Of a DNA stretch of 64,000 nt, positions 38,091-52,600 are shown one piece after another. A program made the position numbers and the translations under genes. The notes beneath the pieces were generated by a model, which saw only the letters and a list, made by a program, of their open reading frames with translations, had not been told where the DNA came from and did no database searches. This DNA comes from Dolomedes plantarius. Lineage: Eukaryota; Arthropoda; Arachnida; Araneae; Dolomedidae. Within the stretch, counting starts at the first letter, position 1. Every line of letters begins with the position of its first letter. The stretch covers positions 23,817,591 to 23,881,590 of the forward strand of contig OU015501.1 in NCBI GenBank assembly GCA_907164885.2. Reading direction: 5' to 3'.

Positions 38091-41000
38091 GGGGGGGGGG
38101 CGAATCTTATCCAAACAAGAGAAAGCATAATAAATCAATTAATTTTTCCATCATATTCTTATTGTCATCACTGTCTCAACGAAATCCCTCCCAGGTCACA
38201 TTGGAAGCTTAAATTTAGCAGGAATAACGAATAATTTTACCAGAATTATAAAATAAATTTCGAGATTAGGGCTAAAATATGATATATAGTTTGGACAAAC
38301 TTTTAAACAGAAGTGTTTTATAAAAGTGTTTGAAACTGATTTTTTATTACTTTCTATTTCAGTAACGGTAAATTATTTATTTATGATTCCTCATTTCGCT
38401 AATTTCTTATAATCTAGTAAAAGTAGTATTTAAAATAATTTTTTTTATAAAAATTTAAAGACGATGATGTTAAACTTCAACATTACACGTTTGAATTTCA
38501 ATAATATTTAGTGTTTTCTGAAATTTTTATATGGAAAAAATGCATAAGGTTCTCCAAAACGTAACTCAAGAGTTACTTGATAAATGTGTCTAAATGGTTA
38601 GATTATTTCAACTTCGTTTCTCCCTTTTATCAGGGAAAATTATTTCTTAAAAAAGCGTGAATTATTCGGCAAATTAATTAAATCTCTGAGACATAAAGAA
38701 AATTTTTTGTAATTTCCTTTTCCCATAAGAAATTCTTTAGGGAGTAGAGTGATGTGTGATACTTTACCTCTTTTTGCTCATATTGTACTGCAAGGTGCAG
38801 TCGACTGAATCTGAGAAACCTTTGATCTTTGAAACCTTCCCGTCGAGTGAGAACCATTTGAACTTCTTTAGTGTTACGACACTGATTCAGAATTTCGGTT
38901 GCAAATTTGGAGCTTTGCTTTGAAAGTTCGCGGTATTCCTTCTGAAAACAGAAAATAAAATTAAAAAAATTATGAAATGGTTTTGTTACGAATTTCCAAA
39001 ACCTGCAGAAAATATATTCGAGGTTTTGATGATGCAAATTAAAAATTATACAAAAGCTATAGTCTAGCTTCTTTAATGAAACTTTTGTTGGATTATCCTG
39101 TAACGCACAAGACAATTTCCAAATTTTAAGATCTTCAAGATAAGAAATCGAATGAACTCTGTGTCTGAATGTTACCGGTATTGCGATTACATTATTTAAA
39201 AAGCTAAGGGGAAATTATGTGACTGTCCTATCCTATATTTCAATTGGCGTTACATTCTCAGAGTACTGGCACAAGTAATGGGATTATTCTATACATTTTT
39301 CTATTATGGGCTGTTGTTGTTGTTCCTTATGCGCCCTTACCGGAAGTTCCTGATCAGTTCCATATAACTGCGGGCAGAGTAGTGCGGCTCCGGTTTATAA
39401 TAGCACCACAAAGGTCGAAGTCCGACTTGGCTAGGTGCCACCACAATTTTGACCGAGCACCCCCAGGGGCGACATCTGGGGGATCGTACATGCCCCACCC
39501 ACTGACCTCAGAGAAGGACTTTCTAGTCTACGGATTTAACGTGCCCATTTCCTAAAACACACGAAGGTATTTAAAGGCGCATGTTGGGATTGGTCCTAGT
39601 ACCCTCAGTACCGAACGCCGACGTGCTACCGATAGACTACCTCGGGCCCTCATATTATGAAATCCTTTTAACTTGGTGATGGGTGCTTAGATGAGAGAAA
39701 ACAGGAAAGTCCAGTTTAAAGTCTTCAGAGAAAGATTATTTTTTCAAAATGATTTTAGGCAAGGATATCTTTTTTTTGTTAGACACATACATAATAGTAG
39801 AATATGTCCTCTATTTATGATCAAAGAAAAACAAGCAGCGATAGAATTAATTCTGATCAATTCTATCTCTCCTAACAGGAATAAATGAAGTGTAAGTTTT
39901 AAAATACACTCATGGACAAAAAAATTAGCGCACCAAGAAATAATTGCGGGATCGTAACGAAACTTGCAATGAAGGTACATGTCGGGGAGATATGCAAATG
40001 ATTAGAAATGCAGCGTGATTGCGCATTACGTATAGCCGGTAGAGGGTGTTGAACATCGTACTCTGTGGAGTATAAAACAGGTAACTAAAGCTTGTTTGAG
40101 TGTGCTGAATCATTTACAAAGGAAGAGCTGAGATAGACATACCATTACGCCGTGTTCGAAGACAATATAAGCAGTTGTCGCAGTTTGAGAGGGGGAGAAT
40201 CGTCGGGATGATGGAAGCTGGGTGGTCAGCTAGGCGAGTAGCTCGTCAATTAGGCCGCTCTGATTGTGTTGTGAGGAGGTGTTGGGACCAGTGGACCCGA
40301 GAGATGTCATGTACACGAAGACCAGGCTCAGGACGCCCTCGACAGACCAGTCGTCGAGAAAACCGCCACATCGTAAGAAATGCACGCGTACAGCCAACTG
40401 CTTCATCGGCCGCCATCCAGGCACAGGTAGCACCTTCACTAGGGGCCTCTGTGTCTTCTCAAACCATAGGAAGGCGCCTGGCTGAAGGACAGTTGGTATC
40501 GCGGCGCCCATTACGTGTGCTGCCCTTGTCGCCCACCCATCGACGCCTTCGTTTGGAGTTTTGCCGCGCACGGGGAAACTGGACTGCAGCGGAATGGAAC
40601 CAGGTCGTCTTTAGCGACGAATCCAGATTCAATCTCGGCAGTGATGACAATCGTGTTCGTGTGCGGAGAGCCCGTGTCGAACGCTTCAATCCTACCTTTG
40701 CTGTACAGCGACACATCGCTCCCACAGCTAGTGTGATGGTATGGGGTGCCATTGCCTACAATACACGGTCACCCCTAGTATTGTTCCGTGGCACCATGAC
40801 AGCCCAGCGGTATGTTCATGAAATCCTGCAACCACATGTGTTGCCACTCATTCAACGGCTCCCAGGAGCCATTTTTCAACAAGACAATGCTCGGCCTCAT
40901 AGGGCAAGGATGTCACAAGACTGTCTTCGCACTGTTACTACCCTTCCTTGGCCTGCCCGATCCCCAGATTTGTCTCCAGTCGAGCATATCTGGGATCATT

Positions 41001-41696
41001 TGGGACGACGATTTGGGCATCCCACGAGTTTGAACGAACTAGAGGCAAGGTTACAGCAAATATGGAACGAAATGTCTCAAGACATCATACAGAACTTTTA
41101 TGACTCAATGCCCGATCGTATCGCATCGTGCATTCGCGCTAGAGGGGGTCCAACGGAGTATTAACTCCTCCGTTCTTTTGCCTTTTTCTCTGAAATAAAT
41201 TATCCTTTTTCTTTGATTTTCTTATCATTTACTTATATCAAAGTAGTCATTACGTATGTAAAATTTCGTTTCATTTTGACGACTCCTTCTTGGTGCGCTA
41301 ATTTTTTTGTCCATGAGTGTATCTGTCGAAGGAGATAGTCCCCTACCCCAAGATAGCGGCATCATTAGACAATAATGGAAAAACTTAAAAATGATAACAC
41401 GGACATAACATAAATGTACATATGGTTTTGTGAGTTAGAAACGTATAAGGTTCACAGAGAAAGGCAACAACCTAAACACAATATTTAATTCAAAAAGTCA
41501 GTATATAGATACTAAAAAAAAAGTCAGACAACTCCTTATACAATACTTAATGTATTTACATCCTGCCACATTTGATACAAAGAACAAACAAAACTGACAA
41601 ATAAACTCGGCAACACTGATACCGGTGATAGCTAAACATCACTAGTTTAGGAGACCCACACAGTCATAATAAGATTCAAGTAAGATTCATTCTCTA

Positions 41697-41750
<54 letters not shown>

Positions 41751-43633
41751 GAGTTGAATCATTTTGTTCCACCTATTTCTCTTAAAAATAATGTTTTTAC
41801 CCCCTAAAGGTATCGTGTCAACTCGGATTGCAAGTTTGAGAAATCTAACATTTTTCAAGAATAAGCCCCAAAAACTATTTTTTCAATGCAACTGATATTT
41901 TTTAATGTCAATATGTTAAATTAGTTTAAAGACAAGTTATGATTAAGTTATTGAACAAAAATAATTATTTAATTTTATAAAAAATAGCATACAAAAAATG
42001 TACAGGTTATCGGAAATCGGCACCGATTTTGGTTCCCCGGAATAAAATGAAAGAAATAAACAATTTCAAGTTCTTTTGAGCAGAAAAGATAATAAATGAG
42101 TGCAATTGAACCGAAAAGCATTTAATCTGTTGTTAGGACGCCTCTGGCTTTGATCAGAACAGCCACTGTTTTAGGCATGGAATCCACAAGATTTTGCAAC
42201 ACTAGGTTTTGCATGAGTCCAGACTGCCTGGTTCGTACAGCAAAACACCCAGAAAGCCAAATGGTGTGGGACTGCATGTCATATAAGTTAAATGGATGAC
42301 TCCATTTTGTACAGGGAACTATGAAGAGTGACCAGTATATTAGTGTGCTGAAGGATCTAGTGCTTCCTAGTGCTCATGGCATGTTCCCAAGGCAGAAATG
42401 GGTATTTCAGCAAGACCTAGCACCCTTCAATACATCGGAAAAGGCAAGAAAAACTTTGAAATTAAATTAAATTTCATTACAGTTCAATTCTGAACTCTAA
42501 ATCGAAACATTGCTTATTTTAGGTTAAGGCTGAATTTGAAAAACATGGTATTAATGTTTTTCAATGGTATTAATGTTTTTCATGGTATTAATGTTTTTCA
42601 TGTAAACATGGTATTAATGTTTACATGGTTACCATGTAAACATAGTATTAATGTTTTTCATGGTATAATGTTCCCGTGGCCAGGAAACTCACCAGATTTA
42701 AATTCTGTTGAGAATTTAAGGGGTATAATTGGAAAGAAAATATCTCAAAATCATCCCAGAACAAAACGAGATTCAGGAAACAATAATTAAAATTTGGCAC
42801 CCTGAAATACCGAAAGAAGTTTGCAAAACCGTGTGGATTCCATGCCTACAAGAGTGGCTGTTGTGATCAAAGACAGGCGGCCCAACAACATACTATTAAA
42901 TGCTTTTCGGTTCAATTGCACTCATTTATTATCTTTTTTGCTCAGAAGAACTTGAAATTGTTTATTTATTTCATTTTATTCCTAGGAACCAAAATGGATG
43001 CCGATTTCTAATAACCTGTACATTTTTTGTATGCTATTTTTTATAAAATTAAATAATTATTTTTGTTCAATAACTTAATCACTTAATTGTCTTTAAACTA
43101 ATTTTAACATATTGGCATTAAAAAATATCAGTTGCATTGAAAAAATATTATTTTTGGGGCCTATTCTTGAAAAAATGTTCGATTTCTCAAACTTGTAATA
43201 CTTTTGGCCAGTAGTGTAATATGCCCCCTTCCCAGGTCCTAAAATCGATTACATATTCATACAAAAATTATGAAAAAGTAGTTTAACATTTCTCAGCTGT
43301 TTCAATTGCAAACAAACAAATAAATGCACATATCGGTTAAAAAAATTATTTTACTGTTTGCATAAAAAGTGCGCGGTAGATTGAAATAAATTATTATTTA
43401 TCCCTTGAATGTTTTCGTAAGTGGGCCATGGCGGCCTTGTGGTACAGCGCGCTGGTTTTCGGTGCTGAGGGTGCTCAGATCGAATCCTGGCGAAGCGCCA
43501 CTAAAACGCCTCCGTTTGTGTCGTCCCTTCATAGGGGGCAATGCTGGTCTGCCTATATGGCGCCCCCATAATAAAATGGCCAGAAAAACTGCGGTGAATT
43601 ATGGGTGAATGTCTTCGCGACAAGTGCCTCCAC

Positions 43634-43666
<33 letters not shown>

Positions 43667-46600
43667 GTAAGTGGAACTTTATTATTATATGGTGCCTAGG
43701 AAGGTAATTTTGGAAATACTTCCTACGTAAATGCCGAAAGATGGTTGAATAGCTATATCATGGCCATAACAGAGTCTGCAGTTTCGAGTCCTGCTGTTGA
43801 CATGGACCCTTGTAACTATTCGAAGTGGGTTTTAAAGTGTAGGTACCGGTTTTCTTAGGCTTAGCGTAGCAAATACTCTCAAGAACCAATCAACCTACAC
43901 ACAGGTACAAAAAGGAAAAGAGCCCCTACGAAAATGCACAAATGAAAAAAAAACGGCATTAATTCAGCAGTAATAAGAGTCTCTCGGAGGAAACCTGTGG
44001 AAGGAGACCGGAAGTTTCCTTTCCACTAACTGCGACATTTTGCATTTTTCATCATATTTATACTATTTCTTGCTTAAGATTTTTTTATAACTTTAAAGAA
44101 TGGCCAATGGTTCAGATGTACTCGAGGAGGGAAGCTTCGAGGCTAAGATAATTGAAATAAAGTATTATTATAAATTGAGGTATGTAACGTAAGTAAGAGA
44201 AAAAAACTGTTGTTAGAAAGATCATTTTTGCCAGTTGTTAGAAAAGAAAAATTGTTTTGATCTCTTTGGTAGAGGTACTGGGACGCAAGGCACTGAACTG
44301 GTCCATAGACTGTATTCCTACCTTTTTGTTCTTTGTTTTGCATCTATTGTTTTGCTGTTGATGTCAGTCGTCTTTCTAACCAGCCATTAGAAATTTTTAA
44401 AAATATTTATCTGCACAACTTTTCTAAATTAATTGATGAAAAATAGTTTATCGTAATAGAATTATTTTAATAATTAAATTTTGGATAATGTATAAGAGAA
44501 AAATGGTTGAATTACCTGGTTTTCAGGAAGTTCCATACAAAGCTTTTTGGTTTCCCGACTCATTTCGAAGGCTTCCAGTATGGGATCTTCTGAAGTCAAC
44601 AGCAAGTAGGTAGGGCTAGCTAGAGCTTTATAGGTATTCATACGGTTCATAGATTCTGTGAGTGTTTCTCCTTCTCGTACCAGTTCCACACCTGCCCCAG
44701 GGCATGAACCTAAAAGGTAAATATCATAAAACTTGAGAAATATACAGATAGGTATCACTCATTTCAGTCTAAGGTAAGCAACTCCAACGTATTTATTAGC
44801 TATGGATCGCTGTCGTCAGCTTTATTAAAGCTCCTGGGAATTATTTAGTCCTTTCCAATAACATTTCTGTCAACCTATGCCTCAGAAAACTTTAATATCC
44901 GTTCTCCAAAAATTATTCTCTTAATTAGCCATCATTTGCTAGAAATTTCAAACGATAACTTCCATTCGGTTTGTCTGGATTCCTCATCATCTACGGGATC
45001 CCTGAGAATGAAACTACTGATATTACTTCTAAGCATTCTTCCTTGTACAAGTTTCTCTGTAAGGTTTGTTCCGAAGATTCCTTTAAAAAGCTTCGTCCAC
45101 TTTCTTCTTATTCATCTTCGAAGTACTATCCTAATATTAAACATTTAAATTCTGGTCTCTTTTCTCGCTTCTACCTTCCTGGTAATCGTAAGGTCGACGT
45201 ATTATCCCTATATTTCATAAAAATTCTTTTCCGTCCAAGTATTTTTCATACCATTTGAAAAATGAGTTTATCTGATTTTGATTTATGAATTTCCTGTGAC
45301 GTTCCTGGGTCTATTAAACATATTCTTCTCCATTTCATTAAGAGGCGAATTAGTAGCTGGAGTTCAGTACCTTTCCAAAGTTGAACGGAAAAGCTCTTGT
45401 CTTGTTTTTCAAAGTTATTCAACGGCTAGAGTCCCCTCTTTCTCCTGTGCCTTTAGTGCGTTTTGTCGTTTTCTCGGTTGTCGTTTTCTTGGTCGTTGTC
45501 GTTCTCTGCCAAAAGCTGAGCTTTACTCATAACAGGAAGGCAGCACTTCCCTCAATCCGTAAGCAATGAGTTTATGTCTCATCTTAATGATGAGCTCCTC
45601 AACGGGTCACAGCCGTACATCGAAGCCTAAATTTCAAAACACGGAATATTTATAATTTTTTTCCTGGGGACATTTGCCCCCAATCCATCCCAAATGGGAA
45701 AGAACACGGTGATTTCCGCAGTTTTGATGCAAAATTCAGGTAGCTTGAAAATGACTGAATCACACAAAATAGACTCTATGTACCCATATCCTGGAGCTAT
45801 TCGTTCAAATAGTTCAACCCCTATCGTCAACAATAAATGATTTCTGACCATTAAATGACATGTGTCCATTTCCCTTCACTGTCGAGGTGGTAGTTTCCTA
45901 GCACAACAATCTCACAAAAGGAAGCCACATTCTTTTCATAGGGCGTCTTCCTATAATTTATACTGAATAATTTATACGTTCGTGGTGATCCGCTTATTTG
46001 TCTCTACGTTCTAAATTTTAAGACTAGAACGTAGTAACTAAAAGTCAGATATCTTAATTAGTGTTATTTATATACTTGGGGGGGGGCGGCCCCCAACCCG
46101 TTTGCGATTCATTCCCCTTTTTCTTTATACATTTTTTGTGCATAAGAAATAAATAATGGAAGACTGGTGAGAAAATTAAACGTTATGTAAAAGCGTAACG
46201 GAAGAACGTCTCACAATAACGTTACGGATTTGAGTCAATTATTTTAAACATATAGATAGGGTAGGTATACTAATAAACAGCATTTTATAATGCATAGAAG
46301 TTGATAAGTTCTGCTTGGGTTCATCTTAACTGATAAATACTTTCCAGTCAACAAATGTGCGTCAATCAAGCTTAACAAAGGCTCATTTATTTGACCTCAA
46401 CAAGGAAATATTGCTAACATCCAACAGGGAAACAGTATGTACTAACTGCTTCCGTTTTCTCACCTCGTGTCAGATTGAAAAAAGGCACAGAGAATATAGA
46501 ACTAAACGAAATTATTACAGTTAGCTTAATAAATCAGAATTAGCTTTATAAGTAAGAATTTTACATTATGAGTCTCATGAAATTTCAAATGCAACATGCA

Positions 46601-49600
46601 AATATAATCTGTTAAGGCCAGAGGTAGCCTAGTCGTTACGTGTCGGCTTTCGGTACTGAAGATCCTCGGACCAAAAAAAATTAGTGAACTCAGCCGTAGA
46701 ATTCCGAAAAGGGTAGTGAAACAAAATTGCAAGTCCTCGTTGATTGAAATCACTCAGGAGTTCAAAGTTCATCAGGCGTTAGTGCTAGCAGCAGGACTGT
46801 TTCGTCGAGAGTTAAAAAACTAGGATCCATGGTCGTTCATGCCGCTCACAAGCCGAACATCACTCCCCAGAATGCGAAGCGTCGATTGCAATGGTGCAAA
46901 GCTCCCCCGTCGTTGGACTGTGAACGTGTGGGAAAATGTTCTTTGGAGTGATGAATCTCGCTTGACAATCTGGCAGTCCGATGGACGCGTCTGGGTTTGG
47001 TGGATGCCCGGCGAGCGCTGCTTACGTAACTGCATGTGCCGACTGTTAAATTTGGTGGTGGCAGCATCATGATGTGGGAGTATTTTTCATGGTTTGGCCT
47101 GGGTTCCTAGTTCCTGTGGTTGGAACATGACTCCGAGATGTATGTGGCATTCTTGACAATGCGGCTCTCCCAACTCTATGGCAATATTTAAGGAAGGCCA
47201 TTTCTCTTCCAGCAGGATAACTGCTCCATTCACACATCGAGACTTGCGCAGGCATGGTTTGACGAAATGGGAGGTTCAAAAACCTGGACTGCCTTCTCAG
47301 AGCCCCGATCTAAATCCCATTGAACACCTTTGGGATGAATTACACGCATATTACGTAGCCAGCCGAATCGACCATTCTCACTGCCAGGACTCATTTCAGC
47401 TGTGATGGACGCCTGGAAGTTAATTCATATGGACACCTATCAAAAACTGGTGGAAAGCTCCCCAGACGTGTACAGGGCTGCCATCGATGCAAAAGAAGAA
47501 CCAACAGCATATTAAATATGCCTCAGGATCTCAAGTCCGTACCACTGGGCATCCGGATAATTTTGGCCAGATAGTGTATCACACCTAATCTTGTATCAGT
47601 GGTCACTTGGTAATACCGTATTTTCGACCATAAGACGCACTTTTTACATAAAAAAATCGATCTAAAATTGAGGTGCGTCTTATAGTCCGAAAGGGTAACA
47701 TTAAAATAAAATGAATATTTTATTATATATATTATATGGTTATTATATTATTTTATTATTATATGTTTTATCTTTATCAGGTAAGAAATTGAAATATACC
47801 TAACAAACTTTATATACTTAACAAAATACAAAATATTATTTTCTAAAAATCCTCCGAAAATTTTGAGGTGCGTTTATGGTCAATAAATACGGTTTATACT
47901 GGAAGTAGTAAAATTTTTGGCAAGCTAAACTTTACTTAAACTCGAATCATAAATTGTATAAATATACTGTTTATACAGATGAAAACTTTTAAATAAATAC
48001 ACTTTTGAAGCACGTAAGTCCAGTTGACACAAAGCCTTCGAAAGTATGACGTAGACTAGTAATTTTAAAAAAAAACATTTCACCAAATACGTATATACAT
48101 AACAGATATGATAAGTATTAAAAGAAAGACTAAGAACATTTCAAAAAGCTTTGTGTGACTCACATTTGTGACTCAATGGCTGCTTGATATCAAAGCCCCT
48201 TTGCACCAATAGCTGAGTGACTTCTACGTTTCCCTTGATTGCTGCAGCCATAAGTGGAGTTAATTGGTCACAGCAAAATCTGTACGCAGTCCGTGACTTC
48301 GACCACCGGACAATAATTCCCGTAACCTGGAGAAGCATTGCTTATCTTCTTCGGCCCTAATAGTAATGTATTTAAGCTCTGTTTAACGTCACATTTGCCC
48401 AAAATCTTGAAGCAGCTGTAGTAATCAAATCCCAAAGCTATAAACTATGCAAAAATTTTAAACTGGTTTTCATTCCTGAATATTTATTTATAGCTTCGTT
48501 AAAGCGATGCTTTTAAGATTATTAGGGTAAATATATGAATTTCATACTCATGTTTGGGATCATATATTTTTTAATTGCAAAAAGAGTTGTTCTGTCGTTT
48601 TTAAACAATTCTCTATACAACATTCTCTATGTAAACGCAGAAAGCTTATCTTACCCTCAGTCTAATAAAGTCTCTTTCTGGCCCTAGCTGTAACCTATTT
48701 TCTGCTCGTAAATTCGCTTAGCGTCATGCGTCATTCAGTTTGTGTCACTGTACAAATGTTTATGGCTTATATAAACTGTCTATTTGTTGTTTCTGAAAGC
48801 AAGCCATTCGAGATGAACGAATATTACTAACAGACGCTCCATGGGGTAACAGAGTAATTTTTTTAATGGAGGTTATGTATAACTCTTCTCTGAAATCACT
48901 CAAATAGAAAGTATCTCCGATTTTGAAACACTTGCATTAAGGTAATGAGATATCTTACAAGTTACATATGCACATTTTATTCATAGCTGGAAGGTAATAA
49001 ATATACACACTATTTTTAATAACTATGTGCCTGAAACAAAGTTTGTGTGTACTAACCCCCCCCCCCCCACAGTCATTCATGCACAACAAAATATAAAAAT
49101 GAAGTGTTGCAAACTTCATGCTAATAATACACTCTGTCACAAAAAAATATATGCACCCAGAAGAAATCGAGCTACTATCACGAAACTTGGCAGGAATGTA
49201 GTCTGGTAAAAGATATGCAAATGATTAAATTTCGACGCCAATGAGACAAGGGGAAGCGCGCTATGCGCATATGAGATGCGCATAGCGCGCATCTCATATC
49301 GGTTCGACGCCATTACCACCTTCCAGACATCCGGTGGTATCAAAGGAAACTATTCGGAGACGACTGTCGACGCAGGTATAAGGAGCCGACGTCCATTAGA
49401 GACACCACCACTGACCCCACCATCATAGGCAGTGTCGATTGGATTTTTGCCGGAACTCGAGCAAGCTGGAGTGTGACCGACCGGAGGCGTTGTGATCTTC
49501 AGCGATGAATCCCGATTCAGCTCAATGCTGATGACCAGCGCATACGCGTGTGAGGCGGCCAGGCCAACGTTCCGATCCGCATTTGTTGTCTGATAGGCAG

Positions 49601-52600
49601 ACCGGGGATACCCGTTTGGACAGTGTGGGGAGCGAGTTGTTGGTACACACGATCACCTCTAGTCGTCCTTCAACACACTTTGACGGCATGCAGTTACGTG
49701 GACCGAGATTTCAACGCCAGTTGTACTGCCTGTGCTATCAAGTCGCCCAGGGGACATTTATCTCAAGACAACGCTCGTCCACATACTGCGCGACTCTCCC
49801 AACAATGTCTTCAGGATAGGACGTACCTCCCATGGTCTGCCAGGTCACCATACCTCTCTCAATAGAGCACATCTGGGACGTGCTTGTAAGGCAACTGCAG
49901 CCGTCCCGGAATACTGGTGAATTAACTGCCCGTGCAAAGATTAGGGCATGATCTTCCTCAGGAGGCCATAGTTGACCTCATTGATTCTATGCCACGACCG
50001 TGTTTCGGCTTGTATAGCTGTCAGAGGTTATTTACTACTTACTGATTTGTAACCTTTTCATGCCATATCTTCTTAATAAAACGGTCCTGTTCTTCTGAAT
50101 TTCAATCATTTGCTTATCTCCTTATACGCTGCCATACATGTTAAGTTTCGTGATAGTAGCTCGTTTCCGTCTGGTGCATATATTTTTTGTGAGCAGAGTG
50201 TATAGGGTTGTTTAAGTTCACCATCATTCCTTCCTCCAAATTATATGCTGCTGTCATAAGCAGGCATTTTTCTCTCACTGATCCCACATGTCAAGTTCGT
50301 ACTGTGAAACCTGACATAGCATTTAATAAAGTAATACTACAGTTAAGGCGCTATGTACTGACCTTATTGGATTCGCTCACCTCAATGTTAACCTATGGAG
50401 AAAATTTGTCTACTATCTACAGCTACATAAAGGCTGATAGATCCAATAAAAATGGTATTTTCAGATAGCCTGACTTTGCTGCAACCTTGCAACAGGATTC
50501 ATTTATAAATTTCATCCACTAAAGGATTGAGGAGCGTTTAAAATACCCTATACCAGATTTTTCCCCGAATAATTTAAATTTTAAAATATTATTTACATTT
50601 TTTTAAACGAAAAATGCTCCAAAGTATAAAATTTCTTTCTCTATTACGGAGTACAATTTAAAAAAAAATTAAATCCAAGTTTGCAATCCTTGGACAAATT
50701 TTCTCCGTAGATTAACATCGAAGGAAGCGAATCCAATAGGGTTAGTACACAGCAGCCTTAAGTTTTGAATCTCCCCCTTATGCTGTCATTCTAGCGAGCC
50801 AAAAATTTCAGATTTGGGATGAGAGATATTTAATATGTTCATGCAAATGATGAAACTTACAAGGCAAGGCAATCATCTAATCACACTTTGATATGGCTAG
50901 TATTTTAAATCTTAAAAGACCAAATATTCCAGTTCTGACAAGCCTGCAAAAACTTCAAATAATAACTTCAAATTACTACAATAGTTGCTTATGATTTAAG
51001 ATACTACTTACTTGTCTAATAATCTCTCAACGATGTGCACATTATCGTTAAAGACTGCCCGTAAGATGGCGCAGTAATAATGCTTTTCAGTAAGTCTCAA
51101 ATTATCTAAAAGAAACTCTAAAATATCCATATCTTCGCTATCAACAGCAATATCTAGGCTTTGGTAGTAATAACATTTCTCGTTGATATCCCTTGTCTAG
51201 AAGAAAGAATTAAAAGAATAAAAGAAAAATATATGTGTAATGAGGTAAAGAAAAAGTTCTTATCGACGTTCATATGTTGACAAATCATATATATCCTGTT
51301 ACACTGGCTACAACAGCTGAGTGACACCTGAGAGCTTATAAAGCATATAAAACTCTATATCCTCGAGTTAATATATGGTAATATTATGTTCCTGATGAAC
51401 TTGATCCATCAATGAGGAGATGGCTGGGAAAAAATAACGTAAGACAGAAATTTTAAAAAATAATTAAAAGTTAAGACAAAAAAATTAATATATTAGGGGA
51501 AAATTTTAAAAATTATTAAATTTGGGAAATTTTATAAAAACTCAAAACGCTACTTGAGTCAAAAGAATAAGCAACTTCATGACATTATAGAGACACTAAG
51601 ATCGGTTACTGCAAACAACAGGAAAAGTGGGGGAAAACGAGTATGGAACGAGGACCGGCATAGGCGTAGCGTCGGGGGGACACGGGGGGGGATCCCCCCC
51701 CAACTTAACTTGAAATAGATTAAAACGTTATTAGAAGTTTATTTAAAATCGGAAAATTGTAGAAAACTTTTAAGAAAGTCGGTTTTTTTTTCCGCTTTTT
51801 GAAACTGTGGAAACTGAAGATTCCGATTATGTCTTTAGCCTTAACATAGTTTTTTACAATGATATGATCCATAACAAAACTTTGATGCTATATATTTTTT
51901 CTCATTTTATTTATACTATATTAAATTTTCTCCTTGTATAACTTTTGAATACTACTCAAATATCAATTCTATTGTTATTCAATTTTTAAAAAATCATAAT
52001 ATTTCATAATTAAAGACCGTTCGGCAGTCAGTGCACTGAGGAAGGCCTTGACTGAATTCAATTCGTGCCCCCCCCCCCCCCCAAAAAAAAAAAAAAAAAA
52101 TTTAGAAGCACGCTACACCTTTGAGACGAGAGATTTGAAATTAACACGTTTAACTATACACTACGGGGAACACCACGGAAAAGCCGTAGGTTTCTGAATG
52201 AAATTGTCTAAAATTAAAGAGTCGGGTATGTTTAATTCGTCACGAATACTTTAATACTTTTAGAACATGAGCAATACTTTTAGAACATGATTAACATAGC
52301 GTTTAACTTTGTTAAGATTTTCACATAGATAACCTAAATTGTAAAAATTTTGGTGTTGGGCCGGAATATTTTGCTCAGAATAAATGTAATGTAATATGAT
52401 GTCGTTTAACCTCCAGACATATAGATACACATCGGCTTGTTTAAGCCCTATAAGCATTTAATTAAATATGGGGTTTAATTAATTGATTTTATGCATTTTC
52501 ATCACGTTCTAAAAATAGTAACTGAGATAATACATCTTTTTTTTTTAAATGCGGAGGCACTTGTCGCGAAGACATTCATTCGCCTATAATTCACTGCAGT

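Noticed and set aside
50208..50468. 86-codon plus-strand frame after a Tc1 end
   Set aside because: No domain, no splice context and no second copy; kept only as unexplained intron sequence.
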